DNA from: Bradyrhizobium oligotrophicum S58
Lineage (GTDB): Bacteria; Pseudomonadota; Alphaproteobacteria; Rhizobiales; Xanthobacteraceae
Assembly: GCF_000344805.1 (NCBI RefSeq)
Contig: NC_020453.1
Location: 2,418,001-2,482,000 of the forward strand
Direction: 5' to 3'
Length of the DNA: 64,000 nucleotides
Shown: positions 28,275 through 37,177 of the stretch, piece after piece
Position numbering within the stretch: position 1 is the stretch's first letter
Layout: each line of letters opens with the position of its first letter
Position numbers and translations under genes: made by a program
The notes under the pieces: generated by a model
Told to the model about the DNA's origin: nothing
Databases searched by the model: none
The model's input: only the letters and a program-made list of their open reading frames with translations

Positions 28275-30497
28275 CTATCGCGGCAGTCCGAGCCCGCGTT
28301 GGGCAATCAGGCTGCGCTGGATTTCATTGGTGCCGATGCTGATGACCCACATCAGCGAGTGCCGGAGCATCTGTTCAATGCGCCCGCGCAAGACCGCGCC
28401 CGGGCTGTGTTCGCTGAGCAGCGCCTCCGGCCCCAGCAGGTCCAGCGCGGTCTCGCCGAAACGCTCCATCAGCTCGCCGGAATAGACCTTGCTGACGGCA
28501 GCCTCGTCCGGCGGCGTCTCGCCCTTGTCCACCTGCTCGGCACAATAGACCATCATGCGCCGCCCGGCTTCGATCTCGGCCGCGAGCGCGCCGATCCTGG
28601 CGCGCACGAGCGGATCGTGCCGCATCGGGCTGCCCCGGTGCTCAGCGGTCCGGAGATGCTCGCACAGCAGTTCGAAGATGTGGGCGGCCTTCAAGACGAT
28701 GCCGCCGCCGATGAAGCCGCGTTCGGTCGCCAGTGCCCCGGTCAGGACCTTCCAGCCTTCGCCCTCGGCACCGATCCGATTTTCGGCAGGTACCCGCACG
28801 TCGTCATAGAAGATATTGGCGAAGGTGCCGCCATACATCGTCTCTGACGGGCGGATCGTGATGCCGGGCGTCGTCATGGGAACGATGAACATCGTGATCC
28901 CCGCATGAGGCGGGGTCGCGTTCGGATCGGTCCGGGTCGCGAGCAGCATGTACTCGCCCCAATACGTCGTGGTCCAGATCTTCTGTCCGTTGATCACATA
29001 GTGCTCGCCGTCACGGACCGCACGCGTCTTCAGCGACGCCAGGTCGGAGCCGGCCTGTGGTTCGCTGTAGCCCATGCCGTAGATGGCGTCCCCCCGCAGA
29101 ATTTCCGGCAGGTATCGCTGCTGCTGCTCCGGCGTGCCGTAGACCTGAAGCATGGCCGCCTGCACGGGCGCGCCGGCACGCGGGGCTTCGGCGTGCTCCA
29201 TCTCCTCCATGAAGGCGATCTGCTCGAAGGCGCCACGCTCCTGTCCGCCGAACCGCTTCGGCCAATTGAGTCCGATCCAGCCGGTCATGCCGAGCGCCCT
29301 GGCGAACTCGCGGTCATATTCGCGTTCGCGAAAGGAGAGCTGCTCGTGCCGCGCACGGCGCTCGCCCGACCAATAGGCGTCGAGCCAGGCTCGCACCTCA
29401 CGGCGGAAGGCATTGCCGGCCGGTCCCAGATCGTAGTCCGGAAACCGGACTTGCCCGTCGCGGTCGAGAAAATGGCTTGCGAGTTGCTCGACCGGCGGAC
29501 GTTGGCCGCCATGGCGAAGCAGGCTGACATGGACCTGTCGGAAGTGCCGCGGAGCCTCATGCTCCTCGCTATAGCCAATCGCGCCGAAGGCGTGCTGGGT
29601 CTCGAGCGACACCTGGCGAAGAGAACCGCTAGCCGTCGCCAGGGCTGCGGCTGCGAACCAGCGCCATTGCGCGGCTTCCAAGTCATATTGAGCGGCGGCA
29701 TTCGCGATCGTGGGCTGAACCGCGCGCAAGGCGATGTGGCAGTTCGCGAGCTTGTGCTGAATGGCCTGGAAGCGCCCGATGGGTTGCCCGAACTGCCGAC
29801 GTTCGCCGGCATAGGCAACGGCCTGCTCGAATGCGCGCTGGGCTGCACCGAACGCCCGCGCGGTCTCAGCAACGGCCGCGACTGTGAGCAGGTCCCGGAC
29901 CTCGGCGTCCGTGAACGGCACCAGGACGATCGGAACTGCATCGATCCGAACCCGCCACCAACCGGCCTTTCCCATCATCGGGGTCGGCTCGGGGGTAACA
30001 CCTTCACTGGTGTTGATGATGGCCAGCGCCGGGCCGGGCACGAATATGGCCAGATGCGTAACGATGTCGGCGGATTCGACGAAGCCCAACGCCGCAATCA
30101 GGCGGTCGGATTCCATTTTCGCCGACCCTGCGGCTCCTTCATGGTCGAAGCCTGCGAAAGACACGACGACCACCGCGTCACCGCGATGGAGATCATCTAC
30201 AAGCGAAGTCAAGGCATGGGCATCGCTGCGGGCTCGAAGCTGCATGAGGTTGATCAAGGCTGCATCCGCGAGCGGTGCACGGCAGCTGGCGCGGCCGGCC
30301 TCTTCCTGGACCAGCACGATCTCGCGCAAGCCGCCTTCGGCGGGAGAGGCCGCAATCTGGGTCAAGCCCTGAGCGGCCAGTTGCTTCCAGAGCCTTGGGG
30401 GCACCTGAGCAGCCTTGTCCCACAGGTCCTCGAAGAATCCCCGGACGGCTTCTTGCAGGATCCGGCGATCCTCGTCCGACGGCAACTCCCGCAGCAT
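28275..30497 (-). CDS. Double-domain acyl-CoA dehydrogenase fusion
   Basis: 740 aa, about twice the normal length. ATG 30497 is preferred: GGGGAG sits ten bases upstream but directly abuts the alternative GTG at 30509. Residues about 1-340 form a divergent N-terminal acyl-CoA dehydrogenase unit (EEAGRASCRAPLADAALINL, YAGERRQFGQPIGRFQAIQH). Residues about 360-740 form a second, better conserved unit ([58 protein letters not shown]). Separate genes of this type make alpha2beta2 heteromers in steroid degradation; here they look fused. It would introduce a double bond into an alicyclic acyl-CoA. Confidence 0.9.
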   Translation of the reverse strand: MLRELPSDEDRRILQEAVRGFFEDLWDKAAQVPPRLWKQLAAQGLTQIAASPAEGGLREIVLVQEEAGRASCRAPLADAALINLMQLRARSDAHALTSLVDDLHRGDAVVVVSFAGFDHEGAAGSAKMESDRLIAALGFVESADIVTHLAIFVPGPALAIINTSEGVTPEPTPMMGKAGWWRVRIDAVPIVLVPFTDAEVRDLLTVAAVAETARAFGAAQRAFEQAVAYAGERRQFGQPIGRFQAIQHKLANCHIALRAVQPTIANAAAQYDLEAAQWRWFAAAALATASGSLRQVSLETQHAFGAIGYSEEHEAPRHFRQVHVSLLRHGGQRPPVEQLASHFLDRDGQVRFPDYDLGPAGNAFRREVRAWLDAYWSGERRARHEQLSFREREYDREFARALGMTGWIGLNWPKRFGGQERGAFEQIAFMEEMEHAEAPRAGAPVQAAMLQVYGTPEQQQRYLPEILRGDAIYGMGYSEPQAGSDLASLKTRAVRDGEHYVINGQKIWTTTYWGEYMLLATRTDPNATPPHAGITMFIVPMTTPGITIRPSETMYGGTFANIFYDDVRVPAENRIGAEGEGWKVLTGALATERGFIGGGIVLKAAHIFELLCEHLRTAEHRGSPMRHDPLVRARIGALAAEIEAGRRMMVYCAEQVDKGETPPDEAAVSKVYSGELMERFGETALDLLGPEALLSEHSPGAVLRGRIEQMLRHSLMWVISIGTNEIQRSLIAQRGLGLPR

Positions 30498-30517
30498 TCT
30501 GGTGGCCACTCCCCTTT

Positions 30518-30528
30518 TGGTCCTACCA
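30518..30528. promoter_or_regulatory. Candidate GntR operator (TGGTCCTACCA)
   Basis: Lies in the 130-base spacer between the divergent acyl-CoA dehydrogenase and GntR genes, 20 bases before the dehydrogenase start. The site next to the regulator's own gene suggests autoregulation. Confidence 0.6.
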
Positions 30529-30627
30529 TTCTACATTTGTGAGAAGTCGGGGTCAACGCCAACGCGCTATGGCGAGAATCGTCAGCTTCGCCTATATTTC
30601 CTTGCAGCTTCGAACCATCGGGTGGAT

Positions 30628-31449
30628 ATGAGCGCTTCACAATTGCCGGCCAAGTCCAACGCAGAGGCTGCGCCGATTGCGCAGTTCCAACGAATTAAAT
30701 CGTCCCGCGCGTTCGATGAGATTGCCGCTCAGATCCGAACGGAGCTTTCCTCCGGCAGACTTACGGTCGGCAACCGTCTGCCTTCCGAGCGTGCGCTGTC
30801 GGAGCAATTTGGCGTCTCTCGCAATACCCTTCGTGAGGCCTTGCGCTCGCTCGAGCATGCCGGTCTCATCCGCCTGCAGAAGGGCGCCCGCGGGGGCGCT
30901 TTCATCAGCCAGCACAGCGGCGAAGCCATCGCGACCGGGTTGATGGACATGTACCACGTCGGTACCATCCAGCCCGCACAGTTGACCGAGGCCCGCATCT
31001 GGCTCGAATCGGTCGTTGTCCGAGAAGCGTGCCGGCGCGCAACGGCCGCAGACATCGAGATGCTGAACCGTAATATCGATGAAGCGCAGGAAGCGCGCCG
31101 CCGGGGCGACTTCGCAGGCCGCGCGGAGAGGCACATCGAATTCCACAGAATGCTCGCGCGTCTCACGGACAATCCGATCATGGTCATCGTCATGAACGGG
31201 GTGCTCGATGTGCTCACTCATTTCGTGCAGCGGATCGGCGAGTATGACAACAGCTTCGTGTTGCCGTCGCGGCGCCGCTTCATGGAACATTTTGCTGCAG
31301 GCGACGCCGAAGCTGCCGTGGCCGAGATGGAATCCTGCCTGAAGCGGCTGCAGCGAAGCTATATGTCGCGCATTCAGGCGGCCGAAGGTGTGTCGGCGAC
31401 CAAAGCCGCTCCACGCTCCCGCCGGTCTCCCCCGGCCGCCCAGCGCTAA
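30628..31449 (+). CDS. GntR family regulator, FadR/FCD subfamily
   Basis: 273 aa, ATG 30628. The N-terminal winged helix reads GNRLPSERALSEQFGVSR, then LREALRSLEHAGLIRL, the GntR signature. The C-terminal all-helical FCD domain has metal and ligand residues in EARIWLESVVVREACRRA, HIEFHRMLARLTDNPI and SRRRFMEHFAAGDAEAA. FadR-type regulators bind TnGTnnnACnA palindromes and are released by acyl-CoA or organic acid ligands. Six such sites in this island, one beside this gene, make it the probable local repressor. Confidence 0.92.
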   Translation: MSASQLPAKSNAEAAPIAQFQRIKSSRAFDEIAAQIRTELSSGRLTVGNRLPSERALSEQFGVSRNTLREALRSLEHAGLIRLQKGARGGAFISQHSGEAIATGLMDMYHVGTIQPAQLTEARIWLESVVVREACRRATAADIEMLNRNIDEAQEARRRGDFAGRAERHIEFHRMLARLTDNPIMVIVMNGVLDVLTHFVQRIGEYDNSFVLPSRRRFMEHFAAGDAEAAVAEMESCLKRLQRSYMSRIQAAEGVSATKAAPRSRRSPPAAQR

Positions 31450-31636
31450 TCCACTCATCGCGCCAACTCGCCCCATCGTCTTTTAAGCAGCCTGCAGGTG
31501 GCCGCTCCCGATGGAGAGCGGACACCCGCGGCCGGCCGACCACGACTCACGTCCGAATGCCAATCCGATCCGCGGGGCTCATCACCGCCGGCCGTGGGTC
31601 CGTTGACACGGCATCCGACCCTCGCTAAATTGCCAA

Positions 31637-31647
31637 TGGTTCAACCA
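31637..31647. promoter_or_regulatory. Candidate GntR operator (TGGTTCAACCA)
   Basis: Palindrome inside CAATGGTTCAACCAATA, 15 bases before the start codon of the IpdB-like gene. It is nearly identical, including flanks, to the sites at 24,017 and 43,524. Confidence 0.62.
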
Positions 31648-31662
31648 ATAGGTCGCGGGCAA

Positions 31663-32451
31663 ATGACTGCAAATCCGTCCCTCGGAGAGACGCTGGCGGT
31701 GTTGCTGGCGCGGGATATCGCCGATGGCGAGAAGGTCATCATCGGAACCAATTCCGACATTCAGCTTGCCGCCTGCAATCTCGCGCGCCGCCTGCAGGCG
31801 CCGCGCTTGTGGTGGATCTCCGGTCCGGGCGGAATGGTCAATCCGACGCGCGATCATCTGCTGTCGACGGCCGACTACGAGAACCTCGAGTCGGCGGAGT
31901 CCTGGATGGATCTGCCGGTCATGATCGACTTCATCGACTGGAAGATCCACTTCTTCGATTTCGCCATCCTGTCGGCACTGCAGGTCGACCGCTTCGGCAA
32001 CATCAATACGGTGGTGGTCGGTGATCAGCGTAAGCCGCGCGTACGCGGGCCGGGAACCGTCGGCATCAGTGCGCTTTGCGGTCTCGCCAAGCGGTTCTAT
32101 GTGTGCCTGACGCGTCACGACCGCAGCGCGTTCGTGCCGCGGGTCGATTTCCTGTGCGGAGCCGGTCACATGGAAGGCGGTGATTCCCGCGAGCGCATGG
32201 GACTGCCGCCTGGCGGCCCCAGACTGGTGCTGTCCCCGCTTGGAGTTTTCGATTTCGTGCCGGACAGCAAGGCCATGCGCGTGAGGTCGATCAGCCCCGG
32301 CGTGACGCTCGAGCAGATCCGCGACTCCACGGCCTTCGACATCGTCGTCGAGGGCATGCCCCCCGTGACGACCATGCCCACCGATCAGGAGCTCGCGCTG
32401 CTGCGCGAGCATGTCGATCGGCGCGGCGATCTCCGGCGCAAGTTTCCCTGA
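31663..32451 (+). CDS. CoA-transferase family I, IpdB-like (beta) subunit
   Basis: 262 aa from ATG 31663; an ATG at 31636 falls inside the operator and is unlikely. The protein follows the IpdB / glutaconate CoA-transferase beta layout: SALQVDRFGNINTVVVGD, RGPGTVGISALCGLAKRFYV, LSPLGVFDFVPDSKAMRV, SISPGVTLEQIRDSTAF and MPTDQELALLRE. Where classical transferases carry the SENG glutamate it reads WISGPGGMVNP, so the catalytic Glu appears absent, as expected for a hydrolase such as steroid ring-opening IpdAB. The reaction is inferred: hydrolytic opening of a cyclic beta-diketone CoA ester. The alpha subunit follows. Confidence 0.82.
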   Translation: MTANPSLGETLAVLLARDIADGEKVIIGTNSDIQLAACNLARRLQAPRLWWISGPGGMVNPTRDHLLSTADYENLESAESWMDLPVMIDFIDWKIHFFDFAILSALQVDRFGNINTVVVGDQRKPRVRGPGTVGISALCGLAKRFYVCLTRHDRSAFVPRVDFLCGAGHMEGGDSRERMGLPPGGPRLVLSPLGVFDFVPDSKAMRVRSISPGVTLEQIRDSTAFDIVVEGMPPVTTMPTDQELALLREHVDRRGDLRRKFP

Positions 32452-32500
32452 CCGTGCAGCGGATCTCCTCCCATCAGACTGACAGGCAAGCCGAAGTCCC

Positions 32501-33385
32501 ATGACAAAGAGCAAGATCGTTTCCGTCGATGAGGCCGTAGCCGAGATCCCGGACGGAGCCAAAGTTGCCCTTGGCGGTTGGATATTCAATTCGCAGCCGA
32601 TGGCGCTCGTGCGCGCGTTGATCCGCAAAGGTTCTCGCGACCTGCATTTGATCCCTGCGCCCGGCTCGATCGCGCCGGACATGCTGATCGGTGCGGGATG
32701 TGTTGCCTCCACCGTCTGCGTCTTCATCAGCTTTGAGCAGTTCGGCCTGGCGCCGCATTTCCGTCGCCAGTCCGAGAACGGGACGCTCAAGGTTTACGAT
32801 CTGGACGGGCCTGCTATTGCGGGGGGATTGCGGGCGGGAATCTGCGATCTGCCCTACATGCCCGTGCCGGACCTCGGCACCGATCTGCCGAAATTTGCGC
32901 CCGAACATTATTGGCCGCTCCCGTCCAAACCTGGCGAGCGCAGGATGCTCGCCGTCGCGGCCGTCAAGCCGGATGTCTGCCTGCTGCACGCGCAGCAGGC
33001 AGACGAGCATGGCAACGTTCAGCATCTCGGGCCGCCGTTCTTCGACGCGATGATCGCCCAGGCGTCCCGGCGGGTCATCGTCTCGGTCGATCGCATCGTG
33101 TCGACCGACACGATCAGGCGCAGCAATCATCTGACCAAGCTGCCGAGCGCCATGGTCGACGCGGTCGTCGAGGCGCCATTCGGCGCGCATCCGACCGCTT
33201 CACCTTCGCTCTATCGCTCCGATGAAGCGCATCTGAAGGACTATGTGAAGAGCAGCGCCAGTGCCGAGACATTCAGCGCCTATCTCGATCGCTACGTGCG
33301 GAGCGCCTCGTCCAGCGCTTATCTCGATACGATCGGTGGTAGCCGGCTGGCGGCGCTTGCCGTATCAGAAACCAATCTGAAATGA
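32501..33385 (+). CDS. CoA-transferase family I, IpdA-like (alpha) subunit
   Basis: 294 aa, ATG 32501. The family start EIPDGAKVALGGWIFNSQPM is followed by ALVRALIRKGSRDLHLIP, and FISFEQFGLAPHFRR, HAQQADEHGNVQHLGPPFFD, SVDRIVSTDTIRR and MVDAVVEAPFGAHPTASPSL match the IpdA/GctA pattern in order. It should pair with the preceding IpdB-like chain. Its stop overlaps the next CoA-transferase start (ATGA), so the three are translationally coupled. IpdAB from actinobacteria cleaves the last steroid ring by hydrolysis; whether this pair does so on another ring is open. Confidence 0.82.
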   Translation: MTKSKIVSVDEAVAEIPDGAKVALGGWIFNSQPMALVRALIRKGSRDLHLIPAPGSIAPDMLIGAGCVASTVCVFISFEQFGLAPHFRRQSENGTLKVYDLDGPAIAGGLRAGICDLPYMPVPDLGTDLPKFAPEHYWPLPSKPGERRMLAVAAVKPDVCLLHAQQADEHGNVQHLGPPFFDAMIAQASRRVIVSVDRIVSTDTIRRSNHLTKLPSAMVDAVVEAPFGAHPTASPSLYRSDEAHLKDYVKSSASAETFSAYLDRYVRSASSSAYLDTIGGSRLAALAVSETNLK

Positions 33386-34614
33386 GCGTCGATATGGCAA
33401 TCGGACCGGCCCGGCCAGGAATCCTCGACGGAATCCGCGTCCTCGACTTCACCGCGATGATGTCCGGCCCTTATTGCACGCGGTTGATGGCGGACATGGG
33501 CGCAGAAGTAATCAAGGTAGAGCCCCCGGAGGGCGATCACATCCGGTTGCGTCCGCCGCTGCGGGACGGGCGAAGCGCCTATTTCGCCCAGCTCAATGCC
33601 GGTAAGAGCAGCATCGCCCTGGATCTCAAGCAGCCCGCGGCCCGCAAGCTGATCTACGATCTGGTGCCCCGGTGCGATGTGCTCGTGGAGAACTACCGTC
33701 CCGGCGTCATGCAGCGGCTCGCGCTGGACTACGAAACCCTTGCGAAGATCAATCCCAGGCTCGTGTACTGTTCGATCTCTGGGTTCGGCCAGGAGGGCTC
33801 GTGGTCCGGACGGAGCGCGTATGCGCCGGTGCTGCACGCAACCTCGGGCTACGACATGGCGAACCTCGATTATCAGGAGGGGAATGTCGAGCGTCCGCTG
33901 AAGAACGGAATCTTCATCGCCGATGTTCTCGGTGGCTCGACGGCATTCGGAGCCATTCAAGCCGCACTGTTTCGGACGCTCAAGACCGGGCAGGGCGACT
34001 ATATCGACGTATCGCTGCTCGACGCCATGGTCGGCATGCTGGTGTACGAGTGCCAGGAAGCGCAATTCCCGGCCGAGCGCCGCCGGCCGGTCTATCGACC
34101 CACGCAGGCGAGCGATGGCTTCCTGCTCGTCGCCCCCGTGAGCCAGAACAACTTCGAGGCCTTGGCGCGCGGCGTCGGCCATCCGGAATGGATCAGCGAT
34201 GCGCGCTTCGCAACCAGCAGCGCCCGCGAGCATCACTGGTCCGAATTGATGAACCTGCTCGACGGCTGGGCGGCATCGCGAACTTCAGCGGAATGCGAGG
34301 CGACCCTCACCGAAGCCGGCGTGCCGTGTTCTCAATACCGGACCATCCGTGAGACAATGGCGCTGCCGCCTATCCAGGAGCGCGGCGTCTTTGAGGAGAT
34401 CGATGACGGCGCCGGGCCGCTGCTCATTCCAAACCCCGCATTCCGGTTCGCGCAGAGCGCGGCCAATGTCCGGAACAAGGTGCCTGCGCTCGGCGAGGAT
34501 GGGCCAAGGTTGTTGCAGAGCCTCTTGGGACTGAGCCCGCAGGAGATCGCGGCGCTGCGCGAGGACAAAGTTCTTCGAGGCGCGGAAGAGAGGATCGTCG
34601 CGGCAGCCGAGTAG
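33382..34614 (+). CDS. Class III CoA-transferase (CaiB/BaiF) lacking the usual Asp
   Basis: 410 aa; start ATG 33382 overlaps the previous stop by four bases. It opens LDGIRVLDFTAMMSGPYCTR and LMADMGAEVIKVEPPEGD, as the family does. At the place of the catalytic Asp the sequence reads SGRSAYAPVLHATSGYD, with Ala148 where the other two CaiB proteins of this island have Asp (GFD). It may therefore act as a binding or racemase-like enzyme or use another residue. The IpdAB-like genes precede it and a P450 follows. Confidence 0.88.
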   Translation: MSVDMAIGPARPGILDGIRVLDFTAMMSGPYCTRLMADMGAEVIKVEPPEGDHIRLRPPLRDGRSAYFAQLNAGKSSIALDLKQPAARKLIYDLVPRCDVLVENYRPGVMQRLALDYETLAKINPRLVYCSISGFGQEGSWSGRSAYAPVLHATSGYDMANLDYQEGNVERPLKNGIFIADVLGGSTAFGAIQAALFRTLKTGQGDYIDVSLLDAMVGMLVYECQEAQFPAERRRPVYRPTQASDGFLLVAPVSQNNFEALARGVGHPEWISDARFATSSAREHHWSELMNLLDGWAASRTSAECEATLTEAGVPCSQYRTIRETMALPPIQERGVFEEIDDGAGPLLIPNPAFRFAQSAANVRNKVPALGEDGPRLLQSLLGLSPQEIAALREDKVLRGAEERIVAAAE

Positions 34615-34712
34615 CCGCGACGGCGCATCAGGAATGTCGAAGTCGTCGATCGCCTGCCGCTGGGCTTCCTTCCTGAACCCGCGAGCACGGCGACATGAAG
34701 GAGGGACCGGGG

Positions 34713-35981
34713 TTGAGCGCTGCGAATTTTCCAATCCCCGACAACATCGTCGCCGTGCTGACGGACCCTGCAGCCTACGGCACTCAACGCATCTTCGATG
34801 CCTATCGCTGGCTGCGCGTCAATCAGCCGCTCGGGAAGGCCAGTCCGCGCGGGTTCAACCCTTTCTGGGTCGTGACGCGCCACGCGGACATTCAGACCAT
34901 TAGCCAGCAGAGCCAGCTGTTTCGCAGCAGTGATCGCCCGGTGGCGTTGCTGAGCAGCAAAGCCGAAGCCAAGATCGAGGCGGCGACGGGGGGCAACGGC
35001 CTCCTCCGCACCCTGGTGCAGATGGATGCTCCCGATCATCCCAAGTTCCGGGCATTGACGCAGAAATGGTTCACGCCGGGTAATCTGCGTGCGATCGAAG
35101 GCAGGATTCGCGACATCGCAAGAAGCTATGCGGATCGCCTCACCGCGTCCGGCCAGCATTGCGACTTCGTGTCCGAAATCGCGCTCGGGTTTCCGCTGCG
35201 GGTGGTCATGACGATTCTGGGCGTCGATCCGGATCATGAGCCCAAGATGTTGCGCTTGACGCAGGAGTTCTTCGGCACCAAGGACCTGGATAACGCGCGC
35301 AAGGGTCGAAACGACGGTGCCACGGCTCTATCGGATGTCGTATTGGAGTTCGGCGAGTTCTTCTCGTCTGTGGTTGCGGACCGGCGCGCCAACCCGTCCG
35401 ATGATCTTGCAAGCGTCATCGCCAACGCGCAGATCGACGGCGAATCGATCTCGGACCTGGATGCGCTCAGCTATTTCGTGACCATCGCGACCGCCGGCCA
35501 CGACACCACATCGTCCTCGAGTGCAGGCGGGATGTGGGCGCTTTGCGAACATCCGCAGCAGTTCGAAAGGCTGAAAGCCAACCCTGGCCTGATCCCGGGC
35601 TTCGTCGACGAGGCGATCCGCTGGACCACGCCGGTCAAGCATTTCATGCGCACGGCCGCCGAGGACACCGAACTGGACGGCCGCTCCATCAGGCGCGGCG
35701 ATTGGCTCATGCTGTGCTACGCCTCTGCGAATCGCGACGAGGCCGTCTTCCAGGATCCCGACACGTTCCGGATCGATCGCTCGCCGAACCGCCATCTCGC
35801 CTTCGGCTACGGAGCCCATCTGTGTCTGGGGCAATATCTTGCCAAGCTCGAGATGCGGATCCTCTTCGAAGAATTGTTGCAGCGGATTTCCTGCGTTGAG
35901 CTCGACGGCGAAGGAGCAACGACCGTGTCCTGGTTCGTCAACGGGCCCAAGCGCCTCCCGATCCGCTTCCAACTCCGTTGA
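34713..35981 (+). CDS. Cytochrome P450 (second of three)
   Basis: 422 aa from TTG 34713, chosen because AAGGAGGG at 34698-34705 is well placed only for that codon; ATG 34695 would add six residues and has no ribosome site. Signatures: I-helix ATAGHDTTSSSSAGG, EAIRWTTPVKHFMRTA (ExxR) and heme loop FGYGAHLCLGQYLAKLEM. It is soluble and class I-like, and more distant from the other two P450s than they are from each other. It probably oxidises a hydrocarbon or CoA-bound intermediate; an alcohol dehydrogenase follows 68 bases later. Confidence 0.93.
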   Translation: MSAANFPIPDNIVAVLTDPAAYGTQRIFDAYRWLRVNQPLGKASPRGFNPFWVVTRHADIQTISQQSQLFRSSDRPVALLSSKAEAKIEAATGGNGLLRTLVQMDAPDHPKFRALTQKWFTPGNLRAIEGRIRDIARSYADRLTASGQHCDFVSEIALGFPLRVVMTILGVDPDHEPKMLRLTQEFFGTKDLDNARKGRNDGATALSDVVLEFGEFFSSVVADRRANPSDDLASVIANAQIDGESISDLDALSYFVTIATAGHDTTSSSSAGGMWALCEHPQQFERLKANPGLIPGFVDEAIRWTTPVKHFMRTAAEDTELDGRSIRRGDWLMLCYASANRDEAVFQDPDTFRIDRSPNRHLAFGYGAHLCLGQYLAKLEMRILFEELLQRISCVELDGEGATTVSWFVNGPKRLPIRFQLR

Positions 35982-36049
35982 TCCATCCCCTACATCTCGC
36001 TTCCGCATGATTTGACGGCACTGCGCAATTTGTAACGGAGAAGACGAGC

Positions 36050-37153
36050 ATGAAGATCACAGCCGCAGTTGCAGTTGCGCCGGAGCGACCGTTCGAACTG
36101 ATCAGCTGTGATCTGTCCGATGATCTTGCGCCCGGAGAGGTGCTCGTCCGCATCGAGGCTTGCGGCATCTGCCATACCGATCTCGCGGTGAAACTGCAGC
36201 ACATTCCCGTGCCGCTCCCCAAAGTTCTCGGTCATGAGGGCGCGGGCGTGATCGAACGCGTCGGTCCTGGCGTGGTCGGGCTGGCCGAGGGAGATCACGT
36301 GCTGATGAGCTTTGGCTCGTGCGGCGCATGCGGGCAGTGCCAACTCGGCGCGCCCGGCTATTGTGATGAGTTCGGGATGATCAACCTGTTCGGCCAGCGG
36401 CGCGGTGGCTCTGGCCTCCGTTACCGCGGCGCTGAGCTTGGCGGCTATTTCTTTGCGCAATCGGCGTTCGCAGCCCATGCCATTGCCACCGCCAGGAACG
36501 TGGTGAAGGTCGGCAAGGATCTGCCGCTCGCGCTGCTCGCGCCGATGGGCTGCGGGATCCAGACCGGCGCGGGTGCGGTAATGAACGTGCTGGCCCCTCG
36601 GGCTGGTGCGTCGATCGCCGTGTTCGGCGTCGGCGCGGTCGGGATGGCGGCGATCATGGCCGCCAAGCTGGCGGGCTGCGGCACGATCGTTGCCGTCGAC
36701 ATCCGCGATGAACGTCTTGCCCGTGCGCGTGACATCGGAGCAACCCACATCGTGGATGGCCGGACACCCGATCTGGCCAAGGCCGTTGCCGCGCTCGGCC
36801 GCGGCCGCGGCGTCGATCACTCGCTCGACACCACGGGCGTACCCGAGGTGGTCGCCGCTTCGATCGCGTGCCTGCGGCAGCGGGGCTCATCCGCCCAGGT
36901 GGCCGCGCCGCCCCGCGGGACGCGGTTTCCGGTGGAGGCAAGCGTTCTGGTCGGCGGAGGTCTGTCAGTGCGGGGCGTCGTCGAGGGTGATGCCGTGCCC
37001 GCGATCTTCCTGCCGCGGCTCGTCGACTTCTTCCGCCAAGGGCGGCTGCCGCTCGACAGGATTGTCAGCTTCTATCCGTTCGAAAAGATAAACCAGGCCG
37101 TCGAGGACATGGAAACCGGCGCAACCGTCAAGCCGGTGCTTCGGATGAACTGA
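36050..37153 (+). CDS. Zinc-dependent alcohol dehydrogenase (aryl-alcohol/geraniol type)
   Basis: 367 aa, ATG 36050 behind GGAG. Catalytic zinc ligands appear in EACGICHTD and VLGHEGAGVIERVG, and four structural-zinc cysteines in SCGACGQCQLGAPGYC. The NAD site is VFGVGAVGMAAIMAAKLAG. The family (benzyl/geraniol dehydrogenases, GeoA-like) oxidises allylic or aromatic primary alcohols to aldehydes. Sitting between two P450 genes, it likely oxidises the alcohol produced by hydroxylation. Confidence 0.92.
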   Translation: MKITAAVAVAPERPFELISCDLSDDLAPGEVLVRIEACGICHTDLAVKLQHIPVPLPKVLGHEGAGVIERVGPGVVGLAEGDHVLMSFGSCGACGQCQLGAPGYCDEFGMINLFGQRRGGSGLRYRGAELGGYFFAQSAFAAHAIATARNVVKVGKDLPLALLAPMGCGIQTGAGAVMNVLAPRAGASIAVFGVGAVGMAAIMAAKLAGCGTIVAVDIRDERLARARDIGATHIVDGRTPDLAKAVAALGRGRGVDHSLDTTGVPEVVAASIACLRQRGSSAQVAAPPRGTRFPVEASVLVGGGLSVRGVVEGDAVPAIFLPRLVDFFRQGRLPLDRIVSFYPFEKINQAVEDMETGATVKPVLRMN

Positions 37154-37177
37154 ACAGGCAAAACAGGGGAGGACGCC

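Noticed and set aside
27065..30542. Plus-strand open frames of 425 and 545 aa opposite the CoA-transferase and fused acyl-CoA dehydrogenase
   Set aside because: Both lie antisense to genes with clear family motifs and ribosome sites; no recognisable domain.
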